Of a stretch of DNA of 64,000 nucleotides, positions 37,613 to 47,022 are shown piece after piece. How positions within the stretch are numbered: position 1 is the stretch's first letter; every line of letters starts with the position of its first letter. Source of the stretch: Caulobacter sp. (GTDB lineage: Bacteria; Pseudomonadota; Alphaproteobacteria; Caulobacterales; Caulobacteraceae); contig JAQGIP010000037.1 in NCBI GenBank assembly GCA_028291055.1, positions 1 through 64,000 of the forward strand, in the 5' to 3' direction. The notes beneath the pieces were generated by a model. It ran no database searches. It saw nothing but the letters and a program-made list of their open reading frames with translations, and was not told the origin of the DNA. Both the position numbers and the translations under genes were made by a program.

Positions 37613-38755
37613 ATGGGGTTTTCAGCCGTCATCGTCGCCGCCGGAAGCGGCGCCCGCGCCGGAGCGGGCGGCGCCAAACAGTGGCGTTTACTGGCCGGAA
37701 AGCCGGTGTTGCGGTGGTCCGCCGAGGCGCTGCTGGCCGCCGGCGCGCGGGAGCTGATCGTGGTGGTGTCGCAGGATGGCGAAGCGATCGCGGCCGAGGT
37801 GCTGGCCGGGCTGGCGTGGCGGCCGGCGCGGGGCGGTGCGACGCGGGCGCTGTCGGTGCAATCCGGTCTGGCCGCCCTCACAGGGCCCGCCGACGAGCCC
37901 GTTCTGATCCACGACGCCGCGCGGCCCTTCGTGACGGCGAACCACGTACAGGCCCTGATGGCGGCGCTGGAGAGCGCCGACGGCGCCCTGCCCGCCCTGC
38001 CCGTCGCGGACACCCTGAAGCGGGCGGCGACGCCCGAAAGCGGCTCGACGACCATTCCGCGCGACGGCCTTTGGCGCGCCCAGACCCCGCAGGCCTTCCG
38101 GCGCGAGCGGCTGATCACCGCCTATGCGGCGTGGACCGGCGACATCGAACCCACCGACGACGCCCAGGTGGTGGAACGGGACGGCGGCAAGGTGGTGCTG
38201 ACGCCGGGCGATCCGATGCTGACGAAATTGACCTGGCCGGAGGACTTCGAGATGGCTGAACGGCTGGCGGGCGTGACGAGATCAACCCGGATCGGCCAGG
38301 GCTTCGACGCCCACCGGTGGGGACCCGGCGACGCCGTATGGCTGTGCGGCGTGCGCATCGACCACAACGAGACCCTGATCGGCCATTCGGACGCGGATGC
38401 GGGGCTGCATGCCCTGACCGACGCCCTGCTGGGCGCGATCGGCGAGGGCGACATCGGCGATCACTTCCCGCCCACCGACCCGCAATGGAAGGGCGCCTCG
38501 TCCGACCGGTTCCTGGTCCACGCGGCGGCGCTGGTGCGGGCCAAGGGCGGGCGGATCGTCAATGTGGATGTGACGCTGATCTGCGAGCGGCCGAAGATCA
38601 AACCGCACCGCGCGGCCATGCGCGAGCGGCTGGCCGAATTGCTGGACCTGCCGCTCGACGCGGTCAGCGTGAAGGCCACCACCACCGAGGGCATGGGCTT
38701 CACGGGCCGGGGCGAAGGCCTGGCGGCGCAGGCAGTGGTGGCGGTCGAGCTCTAG
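37613..38755 (+). CDS. ispDF: Bifunctional IspD/IspF isoprenoid enzyme
   Basis: 380 aa fusion. Residues about 1-220 are IspD (MEP cytidylyltransferase): [28 protein letters not shown]. Residues about 222-380 are IspF (MECDP synthase): [15 protein letters not shown] with the Asp-x-His metal site, [20 protein letters not shown]. Two non-consecutive steps of the MEP pathway are joined, as usual in alphaproteobacteria. Its stop overlaps the convergent membrane protein gene through CTAG. Confidence 0.95.
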   Translation: MGFSAVIVAAGSGARAGAGGAKQWRLLAGKPVLRWSAEALLAAGARELIVVVSQDGEAIAAEVLAGLAWRPARGGATRALSVQSGLAALTGPADEPVLIHDAARPFVTANHVQALMAALESADGALPALPVADTLKRAATPESGSTTIPRDGLWRAQTPQAFRRERLITAYAAWTGDIEPTDDAQVVERDGGKVVLTPGDPMLTKLTWPEDFEMAERLAGVTRSTRIGQGFDAHRWGPGDAVWLCGVRIDHNETLIGHSDADAGLHALTDALLGAIGEGDIGDHFPPTDPQWKGASSDRFLVHAAALVRAKGGRIVNVDVTLICERPKIKPHRAAMRERLAELLDLPLDAVSVKATTTEGMGFTGRGEGLAAQAVVAVEL

Positions 38756-41091
38756 GTCTTCGGCGCGTTCAACCGATCCATGGTGTTCTCGAACCAGGTG
38801 TCCAGACGCTCCGCGACCCGCGCCCACATGGCGCCGAAGAGGTTGGTGTAGTTGTCGGTCCAGGGGCGCGCCCTGGTCGGATCGGCCGGGGTCCAGCGGG
38901 AGTCGGCAGCGTAGGCGGCCAGGGAGGCCTTGTCGCGGCCGACGATGACGGCGTCCTCCGAGGACTCGAACATGTTGGGGGCGCAGTCGGGCCAGCGGGT
39001 CCTGGCGTCGCACATGGGCGCGCCGATGTGGCGTTGCAGGAGCGCGACCCCGCCCGCCGCGACCGCCGCCGCCATCGCCGGGCCGCGCAGTTCGAGATTG
39101 CGGTTGGAGAGGTGCAGGATCAGCACGCCGCCCGGCTTGAGGTGGCCGAGGTAGCCCCGGATGGCCTCCACCGTCAGCAGGTGGGCCGGCACCGAGTCGG
39201 AGGAGAAGGCGTCGATCAGCAGGACGTCGAAGGCCTGCGGCGGCTGCCGGGCCAGGGTCAGGCGCGCGTCGCCCAGCACATAGCTCACCTGCCCCCGGGC
39301 GCATTCGGTGGTGTAGCTGAAGTTGGCGGGGTTGGTTGAGATCTTCACCACCAGCGGATCGATCTCGAAGAAGGTCAGCCGGTCGGCCTTGCGGGTGTAG
39401 GCCGCGACCGAGCCGGTCCCCAGGCCGACCGCGCCGATGTCGATGGCGGGCTTTTGCTTGCGGGCCTGGATGAAGACCTGGCCGATCGGCGTCTCCGGCG
39501 CGTAGTAGACCAGCGGCCGGCAGCGGTAGCGGGAATCCTGGGCCTGGGCGCCGTGCAGCGTGGTGCCGTGGGCCAGCATGCGGACCTCGCCGCCCAGGCC
39601 GGGGACCGTGACCTTGGTCTCGCGCAGGACGCCGAAGAAGCTTCGCCAGTGGTGCAGCACCTGGGCCTTGTCGCCGACCATGTTGGCCGACAGCGCCAGG
39701 ATGATGACCATGGCGGCGCACAGCAGCGCCCGGCCCCGCAGCAGGAAGACGGCGAGGGTGGCCAGGCCGAGGAACAGCTTCTCGACGAGCTGGACGATCT
39801 GGGCGTCGACGTGGCCCCACAGGACGTGGAAGGTCAGCACGGCCAGATGGGCGGCGACGATGCCGGCGGCGAGCGTGATCCATTGCCAGCGCTTCACCGG
39901 CCCCTCGCCCCAGGGCCGCACGAACACCGACGCCACCAGGACCATCGGATATTCCAGCACCGTGGAGAAGATCACCGGGGCCAGGAAGGCGTTGAAGGCG
40001 CCGCCGACGACGCCGCCCAGGGACATCCACAGATAGAATTCGGTCAGATGGGAGGCGGCTGGACGCCGCGCCACCAGCGCCTGGTGGCACATCAGGGCCG
40101 TGAGGAAGAAGGCCGCCAGGTGGAGGCCGATCTGCATCAGGATGCCGCTGGCATGGTAGGGCAGGTTGAAGGCCACGGCCGCCACCGCCGCGCCCTGGAA
40201 GACCAGAACCTGGGTGCGGGTGAAGACCGGCCTGTCCTGGAAGGCGATGATGAAGGTGATCAGGTAGAGGGCCAGCGGCACGACCCACAGGAAGGGCGCC
40301 GACGCCACGTCGGTGGCCAGATGGGCGGTGACCCCCAGCATCAGGCTGGAGGGAATGGCGGCCAGCAGCAGCCAGGCCAGGCGGTCCTTCCAGGTGACCG
40401 GGACCGCGGGCTCGGCGGGGCCCAAGTCCTTCAGGGCGTCGGTGAGCGGTCGGCGCGCCTGGGCGCGCCAGACGTGGGCGGCCATGGCGGCCATCAGGAT
40501 CACGAAGAGCCCATAGCCGAGGCTCCAGCCGAACCGCTGGGCCTGAAGGGTGGCCAGCGGCTCGACCAGCAGCGGATAGGCCAGCAGCGCCAGCAGGCTG
40601 CCGAGGTTGGAGGCCGCATAGAGGGCGTAGGGCTCGCCGGCCCCCTCCTCCGCCGTGCGGGCGCGCCAGGCCTGTAGCAGGGGCGCCGTGGCCGACAGCG
40701 CCGCGAAGGGCGCGCCGATCGACAGTGTCAGCACGCCCAGCAGCCACAGGGCGGGATGGCCGGTCGCCGGATCGCCGAGCACGCCGCTGACCCTGAGCGG
40801 CAGGACCAGGGCGGCGGCCAGCAGGACGGTGATGTGGATGAGGGTCTGGCGCCTCAGGGACGGGAGCTTCTGGAGCAGGTGGGCGTAGAGGTAGCCGCCC
40901 AGCAGCGCCGCCTGGAAGAAGGCCAGGCTGGTGTTCCAGACCGCCGAGGAGCCGCCCAGCAGGGGCAGCAGCAGCTTGGCGACCATGGGCTCGACGAGGA
41001 AGACCAGACCCGCGCTGGCGAACACCGCCGCCACATAGATGGCGGGCGTCCTGGATCGCGCCGGAGTGGAAGCCACATCTGCGGTGGTCAT
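38752..41091 (-). CDS. Membrane protein fused to spermidine-synthase-like domain
   Basis: 779 aa. Residues about 15-480 hold a dozen or more hydrophobic helices. Residues about 530-760 are a SAM-fold domain: [48 protein letters not shown] and [15 protein letters not shown], as in spermidine synthases. Such fusions are common but uncharacterised; polyamine transfer is not demonstrated, and the acidic active site may be changed. It is convergent with ispDF and divergent from the CinA-like gene. Confidence 0.85.
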   Translation of the reverse strand: MTTADVASTPARSRTPAIYVAAVFASAGLVFLVEPMVAKLLLPLLGGSSAVWNTSLAFFQAALLGGYLYAHLLQKLPSLRRQTLIHITVLLAAALVLPLRVSGVLGDPATGHPALWLLGVLTLSIGAPFAALSATAPLLQAWRARTAEEGAGEPYALYAASNLGSLLALLAYPLLVEPLATLQAQRFGWSLGYGLFVILMAAMAAHVWRAQARRPLTDALKDLGPAEPAVPVTWKDRLAWLLLAAIPSSLMLGVTAHLATDVASAPFLWVVPLALYLITFIIAFQDRPVFTRTQVLVFQGAAVAAVAFNLPYHASGILMQIGLHLAAFFLTALMCHQALVARRPAASHLTEFYLWMSLGGVVGGAFNAFLAPVIFSTVLEYPMVLVASVFVRPWGEGPVKRWQWITLAAGIVAAHLAVLTFHVLWGHVDAQIVQLVEKLFLGLATLAVFLLRGRALLCAAMVIILALSANMVGDKAQVLHHWRSFFGVLRETKVTVPGLGGEVRMLAHGTTLHGAQAQDSRYRCRPLVYYAPETPIGQVFIQARKQKPAIDIGAVGLGTGSVAAYTRKADRLTFFEIDPLVVKISTNPANFSYTTECARGQVSYVLGDARLTLARQPPQAFDVLLIDAFSSDSVPAHLLTVEAIRGYLGHLKPGGVLILHLSNRNLELRGPAMAAAVAAGGVALLQRHIGAPMCDARTRWPDCAPNMFESSEDAVIVGRDKASLAAYAADSRWTPADPTRARPWTDNYTNLFGAMWARVAERLDTWFENTMDRLNAPKT

Positions 41092-41173
41092 TATCCGAAT
41101 CGGCTTGCTTGTTTTCCCTGCGGGATGTTGGGCTTGGCGCCCACGCCTTGGCTATCAGGAAGTAAGCGCGCCC

Positions 41174-41668
41174 ATGTTCCCCCTGGATATCGAGATGCTG
41201 GCGCGGCTGCTGATCGACGAGGCGCGCCAGAAGTCCCTGCGCCTGGCCACGGCGGAGAGCTGCACCGGGGGGCTGGTGGCCGGGGCCATCTGTTCGATCG
41301 CCGGGGCGTCGGATGTGTTCGAGCGCGGCTTCATCACCTACACCAACCGCGCCAAGCAGGAGGTGCTGGGGGTGCCCGGCGACCTGCTGGCCGATGTGGG
41401 CGCGGTGTCGGAGCCGGTGTCGCGGATGATGGCGGAGGGCGCGCTGGAGAACAGCCACGCCCATGTGGCGGTGGCCATCACCGGGGTCGCGGGGCCGGGC
41501 GGCGGCAGTCCGATGAAGCCGGTGGGCACGGTGCACCTGGCCGTGGCGCGGTCAAACCACAGCGTGATCCACCGGCTGGAACGGTTCGACGACACCGGCC
41601 GCGCCGACATCCAGATGGCGGCCGTTCGCAGCGCCCTGGAGTTGCTGCGCGAAGCGGTCAGCCGCTAA
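41174..41668 (+). CDS. pncC: CinA-type nicotinamide-nucleotide amidase
   Basis: 164 aa, the CinA C-terminal domain alone. RLATAESCTGGLVAGAICSI holds the catalytic Ser, and ITGVAGPGGGSPMKPVGTVH is typical. It deamidates NMN to NaMN in pyridine nucleotide salvage. The N-terminal MoaB-like domain of full CinA is absent. The start MFPLDIEM is chosen because the upstream frame is not protein-like. Confidence 0.92.
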   Translation: MFPLDIEMLARLLIDEARQKSLRLATAESCTGGLVAGAICSIAGASDVFERGFITYTNRAKQEVLGVPGDLLADVGAVSEPVSRMMAEGALENSHAHVAVAITGVAGPGGGSPMKPVGTVHLAVARSNHSVIHRLERFDDTGRADIQMAAVRSALELLREAVSR

Positions 41669-41731
41669 AGAGGCAATTCACCGGCCATTAGGCCGTGTCC
41701 GCTAGGCTGCGCCTCCCTTGGGGAGTGAACC

Positions 41732-43726
41732 GTGGCCAACGCCATCAAAGCCGCCACCTGGACGGATATCGCCGCCCACCGGCGCGCGGATGTGAAGATC
41801 ATCCTGCCGATGAGCGTGCTGGCGGCCGTGGGTTCGGCCTCCTGGCTCGGCGCCCTCCTGCCGTTGGCCTGGTTCGCCGGCGTCGTCGCCCTGACCACCG
41901 TCAACTTCCTGCTCTGTAGCTGGGTGGAGTCGCGGCGGATGCCGCGGCCGTGGCTGGAGTGGCTGGTGGCGGGCTACACCTTCCTCCACACCCTCGCCTA
42001 TTCCACCCTGCCCCTGGCCCTCTTCCTGCATGGCCGGCCCACCTCGATCGTCGCCGGCGCCTGCATGCTGGGCGCGGTGGCCATCTCCAGCACCGGCGAG
42101 GTGGTGATCAGCCGCCGCATCGGCCTGGCGTCGCTGGCGGCGCTCTCGGTGGTGTCGGTGATCGCGGTCACCGGCATGGGCGCGGCCACGCCGATGCAGG
42201 GCCTGTTCGCCGCCATCTCCGCCTTCTGCTTCCAGGCCTATATCGCGCTCCACGCCTTCCAGCAGACCGCCGCCCAACGGCTGCTGACCGCCAGCCTGGA
42301 GACGGCGCGGACCAAGGAGGCCGAGGCCGCCAGCGCCAACGAGGCCAAGACCGTCTTCCTGGCCACCATGAGCCACGAAATCCGCACGCCCCTGAATGGC
42401 GTGCTGGGCATGGCCGGCGTGATGGAGATGGGCGATCTGTCGGCCGTCCAGCGCGAGCGGCTGTCGGTGATCCGCCAGTCGGGCGAGGCCCTGACCACCA
42501 TCCTCAACGACGTGCTCGACCTGTCGAAGATCGAGGCCGGCAAGCTGCAGCTGGAGATGCTGGAGTTCGACCTGGCCGACCTGCTGCGCCAGGCCTGCGC
42601 CCCCTTCGCCATGCTGGCCCGCGAGAAGGGCCTGACGCTGACCCTCGACATCGCCCCGGAGGCCGTGGGCTCCTACCTCGGCGACCCCACGCGGGTGCGC
42701 CAGGTGCTGTTCAACCTGGTGTCCAACGCGGTGAAGTTCACGCAAGTGGGCGGCATCGCCATCCACGCCTGCCGCCACGAGCATGTGGGCGAGGCCAACT
42801 GGGGCGATAAGCGCCGCCACGACGACGGCCAGCTGATCATCGCCGTGGCCGACACCGGCGAGGGCATCCCGCCGGGCAAGGCCGAGCACCTGTTCGCCAA
42901 ATTCACCCAGGCCGACGCCTCCACCACCCGCCAGCACGGCGGCACGGGCCTGGGCCTGGCCATCTGCCGCGAACTCTGCGGCCTGATGGGCGGCGAGATC
43001 ACCGCCTCCAGCCGCCTGGGCCAGGGCGCGACCTTCACCATCGCCCTGCCCCTGCCCAAGGTGATGACCCTGTCCGGCTTCGGCGGACGCGGCACCGCGG
43101 CGGCGCAGGCCGACCTGGCGATCTGGGACCTGACGGCGCAGGAGCCGCCCGCCTCCTTGCCTCCGCGTCATGGGGAGGGCGGCGAGCCCCCGGAACCGGC
43201 CAGCGGCCGGCCCGAGGACAGGCTTCACGAGGCGGGTGGGTGGGCGCCCTTGGAAGCCACGCCGGCGCCGGAGCCGATGGTCAGCACCGACCCGGACCCC
43301 CTGCCCGTGCGCATCCTCGCCGCCGAGGACAACCCCACCAACCAGCGCGTGCTGAAGGCCATCCTGGCCCAGGCCGGCATCGACCCCACCATCGTGGAGA
43401 ACGGCGCCCTGGCCGTCGAGGCCTGGTCCGTCGGCCACTGGGACCTGATCCTGATGGACATCCATATGCCGGTCATGGACGGCGTCGAGGCGCTCAAGGA
43501 AATCCGCCGCCGAGAGGCGCTGTCGGGCCGTGCGCGCACGCCAATCATCGCGCTGACCGCCAACGCCATGAGCCATCAGGTCCAAGGCCTGATGGCCGAC
43601 GGCATGGATGGGCATGTGAGCAAGCCGATCGAGGTGGCGGTGTTGTTTGGGGCGATCGAGCGGGCGTTGAGCGCCGGCGAACAGCGGGGCGCCCCCGAAG
43701 CCGACCGCGCCGTGGGGTTCGGCTAG
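41732..43726 (+). CDS. Hybrid sensor histidine kinase/response regulator
   Basis: 664 aa from a GTG start. Residues about 20-185 have six hydrophobic helices. The kinase core has the H-box ATMSHEIRTPLNGVLGMAGV and G-boxes GTGLGLAICRELCGLMGG. A linker of about 65 residues follows, then a receiver with the acceptor Asp in WDLILMDIHMPVMDG. It senses an unknown signal through the membrane part and phosphorylates its own receiver; a separate phosphotransfer partner is not visible here. The linker holds a Pro/Gly-rich insertion described separately. Confidence 0.9.
   Translation: MANAIKAATWTDIAAHRRADVKIILPMSVLAAVGSASWLGALLPLAWFAGVVALTTVNFLLCSWVESRRMPRPWLEWLVAGYTFLHTLAYSTLPLALFLHGRPTSIVAGACMLGAVAISSTGEVVISRRIGLASLAALSVVSVIAVTGMGAATPMQGLFAAISAFCFQAYIALHAFQQTAAQRLLTASLETARTKEAEAASANEAKTVFLATMSHEIRTPLNGVLGMAGVMEMGDLSAVQRERLSVIRQSGEALTTILNDVLDLSKIEAGKLQLEMLEFDLADLLRQACAPFAMLAREKGLTLTLDIAPEAVGSYLGDPTRVRQVLFNLVSNAVKFTQVGGIAIHACRHEHVGEANWGDKRRHDDGQLIIAVADTGEGIPPGKAEHLFAKFTQADASTTRQHGGTGLGLAICRELCGLMGGEITASSRLGQGATFTIALPLPKVMTLSGFGGRGTAAAQADLAIWDLTAQEPPASLPPRHGEGGEPPEPASGRPEDRLHEAGGWAPLEATPAPEPMVSTDPDPLPVRILAAEDNPTNQRVLKAILAQAGIDPTIVENGALAVEAWSVGHWDLILMDIHMPVMDGVEALKEIRRREALSGRARTPIIALTANAMSHQVQGLMADGMDGHVSKPIEVAVLFGAIERALSAGEQRGAPEADRAVGFG
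43151..43250 (+). repeat. Repeat-like insertion inside the hybrid kinase linker
   Basis: This stretch reads in frame as a Pro/Gly/Arg-rich segment (SLPPRHGEGGEPPEPASGRP and onward). At the DNA level it contains CCTCCGCGTCATGGGGAGG followed by GGCGAGCC, much like the palindromic intergenic repeats near 50.7-51.1 kb. It joins the kinase and receiver domains, where an insertion would be tolerated. I infer that a repeat element entered the gene and kept the frame. Confidence 0.5.
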
Positions 43727-43808
43727 GGCCGATCGATATTCAAGGTTTGGCGGAGGCGGTCGTGGGTTCATCCGGGGCCGTGGGCTGCGTTGGAGTCAGC
43801 TTGGACTC

Positions 43809-43995
43809 GGAAGGAAGAGAAGGGAGAGGAGAAGTGGAAGAGACCCGGGCAGCCGCCGGGCCGCGCCCTGCCCGAACCGCGGTTGAAGGACTATCGCGCG
43901 CGAAGCGCGCAGGATGATCCCAGCCTTGGTGGCCCAGGCTCTGTCCCACCGCGACGCGGCTTCTCCCTCTTCTCCCCTAACCTTCTCTTCCTTCC
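43809..43995. repeat. Long inverted-repeat intergenic element
   Basis: Between the hybrid kinase and the next gene there are about 337 bases without a credible gene. GGAAGGAAGAGAAGG at 43809-43823 is repeated as an exact reverse complement at 43981-43995. Inside are a GCGCGC-GAA-GCGCGC palindrome (43896-43910) and GGGCAG/CTGCCC arms. It may act as a terminator or REP-like element. Confidence 0.6.
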
Positions 43996-44063
43996 AGGCC
44001 CAAAGCGGCCTTAACCGCCGCATGGGCGCTGATGACCCGCGCAAACCGGGATGCCGATGCGCC

Positions 44064-44801
44064 TTAAGGGTCGCTCCCCCCGGGGTCATCCCAATCGTCT
44101 TCGTCTTCGTCGTCAAACTCGTCGTCGAGATCGCGATTGGGTTCGTCGGGCGCCAGGTCGGGCCAGGCGGCGTAGGGTGAGCCGGCCGGGCGTCCGGTGA
44201 TCTCTTCCTGGGCCCAGGCCTCCTGCGCCATGGCCATCCAGGTCGGCGCAAGGCCGAGGTCGGCGCAAATCTGGGCCACCAGGGCGCCGATGGGCCGCGC
44301 GTCCAGATCGCCGGTGATGTCGGGGTCGAACAGCCGCTCACGGGCCTGCCGCTCGACGCCGTCGCGCGCATAGGCTTCGCTGTAGCGGACCTTGGCGACG
44401 CGGCGCACGATGCGCTGGACCCGTTCGGCGCGCCTGGTGCGGGCCTGCTGGGCCACGGCCCGCGCCGCCTCGGCGCCGAGACCGCCCTCCTTGAGCAGCC
44501 GCTCGCGCAGGGCGATGCTCATGCGCACGGCGCGCGACGCCCGGTCGAAGGCCCGGCCCAGGTCGGCGCAAGCGCGGGCGGACTCCGCGTCGGGCTCCGC
44601 CGCCGCTGTCGCGACGAGGCGGGTCTTCAGGGCCAGGGCGATCTCAAGGCCCGCTTCCGCCAATTCGGAAAGGATGGCCAGCTGGCGCTCATGCCACGCG
44701 TCGGCGTTATCCGCGCCGTGGGCGCCGGGGACCGGCGCGGGCGTGGCGGGTTGGGCGTGGGTGATGTCGGGGCCGACGAACATGCGCCCATCAAACGGCA
44801 A
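44064..44801 (-). CDS. Hypothetical protein, helical with acidic C-terminus
   Basis: 245 aa, not recognised. The central region (about residues 35-165) is rich in Ala, Arg, Leu and Glu and should be largely helical, with a basic stretch AQQARTRRAERVQRIVRRVA. The last 25 residues are Asp/Glu-rich (DDEFDDEDEDDWDD). Codon use fits the host, unlike the genes to its right. A shorter start at the second Met (MFVGPDI) is possible. It marks the left border of the lower-GC segment. Confidence 0.65.
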   Translation of the reverse strand: MPFDGRMFVGPDITHAQPATPAPVPGAHGADNADAWHERQLAILSELAEAGLEIALALKTRLVATAAAEPDAESARACADLGRAFDRASRAVRMSIALRERLLKEGGLGAEAARAVAQQARTRRAERVQRIVRRVAKVRYSEAYARDGVERQARERLFDPDITGDLDARPIGALVAQICADLGLAPTWMAMAQEAWAQEEITGRPAGSPYAAWPDLAPDEPNRDLDDEFDDEDEDDWDDPGGSDP

Positions 44802-45105
44802 AGGGCGGGACCGTTGGAATAGGGGGTGTGGATTTTAATGGCGTGGACGCAGGAGGGGGCGAGGTGTGGATTGGATCGACAGGCCCGAGCGAGCGCCAAT
44901 GACGATTCTGCCCCCTACTCTCGGCGCAGTGGTACTGGTGGAGCCGAGGGGAAACTCCCTAGGCCTTGAATTGCTTTAGCTTTTTCTGGCGCAGTGTAAC
45001 AGTTGAGTGAGGCAGATGTAACGACGTCTCGCGGCGAGATAAACCCCTGCTGAAGGCGAAAACCAAAAGACGCTCTAACTCAGCCATTTCGCTTGCCATC
45101 ACCAA
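44802..45105. other. Gene-free left end of the lower-GC segment
   Basis: About 300 bases with no convincing coding frame. Base composition falls in GC towards the right. It contains the tRNA-end-like stretch listed separately. No terminator or promoter stands out. Confidence 0.5.
44936..44952 (-). other. tRNA/tmRNA 3'-end-like 17-mer, possible attachment site
   Basis: TGGTGGAGCCGAGGGGA is the reverse complement of TCCCCTCGGCTCCACCA, which looks like the T-arm end, acceptor strand and CCA of a tRNA-Ala-like or tmRNA gene. The rest of such a gene is not present. It lies where base composition changes, as expected for an integration scar. No integrase and no second copy are visible. Confidence 0.4.
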
Positions 45106-46119
45106 TCAGATGGGAAGCGGAGAACTTTGCAGTTTATGATTTGGTCGCCTTTCGCGCGGCAGGAGCCTACCTCGTTCGCCGTGCGGGGAATGAACCCCTC
45201 GGCGATGGCCAAGAAGCCAAGCTTCGTAAGCGGCCAGGACTTCCTCAGAATGCAGTCGGGCTAGGACGGCATCGAGAGGTTCTGAAAGAATGTTGCCAAG
45301 ACTGACCTTTGCCGGAGTCAGTTCGATATTGCCTTCCGGGTCGATGCTAAGGCCAGATGGTATGTCGTCGAAGGTTGGCCGATTGAAATACGACTGCGCT
45401 CCTGAGGATAGCACGTCGGCTAAGTCGTACAGGAAGATGTCTCCGTAGAACGATCCGAACTCCTTGTAAGAGCCCGAAAGCAAATCGCGTTCCGCCTGAA
45501 AATCAACCTCATCTAACCCTAACGGTTCAGCGAAGGCGGCACCTCTACCGGAATATGAAAACCTCACCAGATTGAAATAGGATGCTCCAACTCGCTTGGC
45601 CAAATTAGCAGTATCAAGCGCGGCGGATAGATTGAGTTTGCTTGATACAAAGTTGACACCCCAGATAATCCGCCCATCGCGTGCAAGATGATACATACCT
45701 CGGATCGCTGGAAGGAAAGCATCTCGACCACGAGTTCTTGAATTTATATTCTCATCAGGTCCATCAAGGCTGACGGAAACATCCTGCCTCACACCCGCTC
45801 TGAATAGGGCATCCACGAATTGCTCGTTCAATAGATGGCCATTCGTCGAAAGCGAGATGGACATCCCGTGCGCTCTCGCAAGGCCTATAAGTTCAAGGAG
45901 TTGGGGATGCAGCAACGGCTCCCCGCCACCAATGAACAAATGTGCGATCCCGAGACCTCGAAACGCTACGAGCAATTTCGAGAGTTGCTCGATGCTATAG
46001 ATCGACGTTACCGAAGGGCTGGATGAGGAATAGCAACTCTTACAGGCTAGGTTGCACGTGCCGATTATCGATATCGCACCGCCAGCCAAGCGTATCGGAC
46101 TACGGTCACGTTCAGTCAT
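45106..46119 (-). CDS. Radical SAM protein
   Basis: 337 aa. The [4Fe-4S] motif is CNLACKSC near residue 22; GGGEPLLHPQLLELI is the SAM-binding GGE segment; VSVSLDGPDENINSRTRG is typical of the MoaA/PqqE-like group. A late segment SIDPEGNIELTPAKVSLGNI resembles the entry to a SPASM domain, but no Cys cluster follows. The last 30 residues are Arg/His/Pro-rich and look out of frame, so a frameshift near 45215 is possible. It follows a small ORF by 33 bases, a layout seen for peptide-modifying enzymes. Codon use differs from the host norm. Confidence 0.85.
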   Translation of the reverse strand: MTERDRSPIRLAGGAISIIGTCNLACKSCYSSSSPSVTSIYSIEQLSKLLVAFRGLGIAHLFIGGGEPLLHPQLLELIGLARAHGMSISLSTNGHLLNEQFVDALFRAGVRQDVSVSLDGPDENINSRTRGRDAFLPAIRGMYHLARDGRIIWGVNFVSSKLNLSAALDTANLAKRVGASYFNLVRFSYSGRGAAFAEPLGLDEVDFQAERDLLSGSYKEFGSFYGDIFLYDLADVLSSGAQSYFNRPTFDDIPSGLSIDPEGNIELTPAKVSLGNILSEPLDAVLARLHSEEVLAAYEAWLLGHRRGVHSPHGERGRLLPRERRPNHKLQSSPLPI

Positions 46120-46152
46120 AACTTCAAACGACCCGCGCCCAAACGTGAGGCA

Positions 46153-46389
46153 CTAGCCGCGCATCCCCGGATCGGTGGTGATCTGCATTCCCCGAACTGG
46201 ACTAGCCGGGATGATGCGCTCAGCGACCAACACCACGCCATCAACAGCCACGCTCGTCACCGGGGCGGTTGGAGCGCGAACGACCATAAGCTCTAGGCCA
46301 GAACTACGATCTACAAGAACGGTACCCGCTTCCATGTCAGTAGCCTCCGCCAGCATCTTGGACCCATTAAGGGTACAGTATGAGATCAC
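46153..46389 (-). CDS. Small ORF upstream of the radical SAM gene
   Basis: 78 aa from a GTG with GAAGAGGG about seven bases upstream; the frame can be extended to a GTG at 46470 that would add four Cys residues but has no ribosome site. The product (MISYCTLNGSKMLAEATD and on, ending TTDPGMRG) is beta-strand-like, rich in Val, Ala and Thr. No family is recognised. Its position invites the idea that it is the substrate or partner of the radical SAM protein, but nothing in the sequence proves it. Confidence 0.5.
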   Translation of the reverse strand: MISYCTLNGSKMLAEATDMEAGTVLVDRSSGLELMVVRAPTAPVTSVAVDGVVLVAERIIPASPVRGMQITTDPGMRG

Positions 46390-46551
46390 TTCCCGACCCT
46401 CTTCGCAAGCTTGGGTCGCGGGGCACCCCGTGCTGACCAACGTGGGCCTCCAAGCACATGACGGACACACTCAAGACGGTCGGTCCAGCAAGCATTGATT
46501 GAGCGGGTAAGATCGTCCAATCATAGCGAAACTCCACCTTGAGGGGGAACC

Positions 46552-47019
46552 ATGACCAATCGCGTCCACATCGACGCGCCAGCAGGCGTTATCGATATTG
46601 AGGGGGAGAAGGACTTTGTCGAAGGTTTGCTCGCTAAGTTGTTCCCGTTAATCGAGGAAGCGGGCTTCGGAAGTCGTCCCACTCAGAGGGGAGAACCTGA
46701 AGCTAGCGATGCGGCCAGCGAAGGGGAGGACGGAGTATCGGACGACGCCGGTAAGGAGGATAAGGCGAGGAGCAAGCGGAAGCGCGGGGCCACCCCTAAG
46801 GGCCACTCGTGCGCAGATCGAATGATCGCCCTCAGAGACGAGGGATTCTTTAAGACTCAACGCAGTGCTGGGGAAATTGTGACTGGCCTCGCGGGCAAGG
46901 GTTTTACGCATAAGTCCAATCAAGTATCTGCTGCTGGCGAATCGCTATTTGGAAGGGGTTTGCTTCAAAGAACCAAGGATGGCTCAGGACCGTTCAAATA
47001 CTTTTGGGATAGGACTTAG
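46552..47019 (+). CDS. Hypothetical protein with C-terminal winged-helix-like domain
   Basis: 155 aa. The N-terminus VIDIEGEKDFVEGLLAKLFP is like the short beta-alpha unit (I-x-V-E-G-x-E-E-F-V) of a group of prokaryotic proteins that end in a wHTH. A charged linker (residues about 45-83, Glu/Asp then Lys/Arg) leads to a C-terminal region, AGEIVTGLAGKGFTHKSNQV through GSGPFKYFWDRT, that fits a winged helix. ATG is preceded by a GAGGGGG ribosome site. The next gene begins four bases after its stop, so they form a pair. Confidence 0.65.
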   Translation: MTNRVHIDAPAGVIDIEGEKDFVEGLLAKLFPLIEEAGFGSRPTQRGEPEASDAASEGEDGVSDDAGKEDKARSKRKRGATPKGHSCADRMIALRDEGFFKTQRSAGEIVTGLAGKGFTHKSNQVSAAGESLFGRGLLQRTKDGSGPFKYFWDRT

Positions 47020-47022
47020 GAT

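Noticed and set aside
38282-41536. 1084-codon minus-strand open frame across ispDF, the spermidine-synthase-like gene and the CinA-like gene
   Set aside because: It overlaps three well-supported genes in another frame, has extreme Arg/Gly/Pro/His content and no recognisable domain; it is a GC-rich shadow.
43727-44063. CRISPR array or small RNA gene in the repeat-bearing gap
   Set aside because: The repeats are inverted arms, not evenly spaced direct repeats with unique spacers; no cas gene is present.
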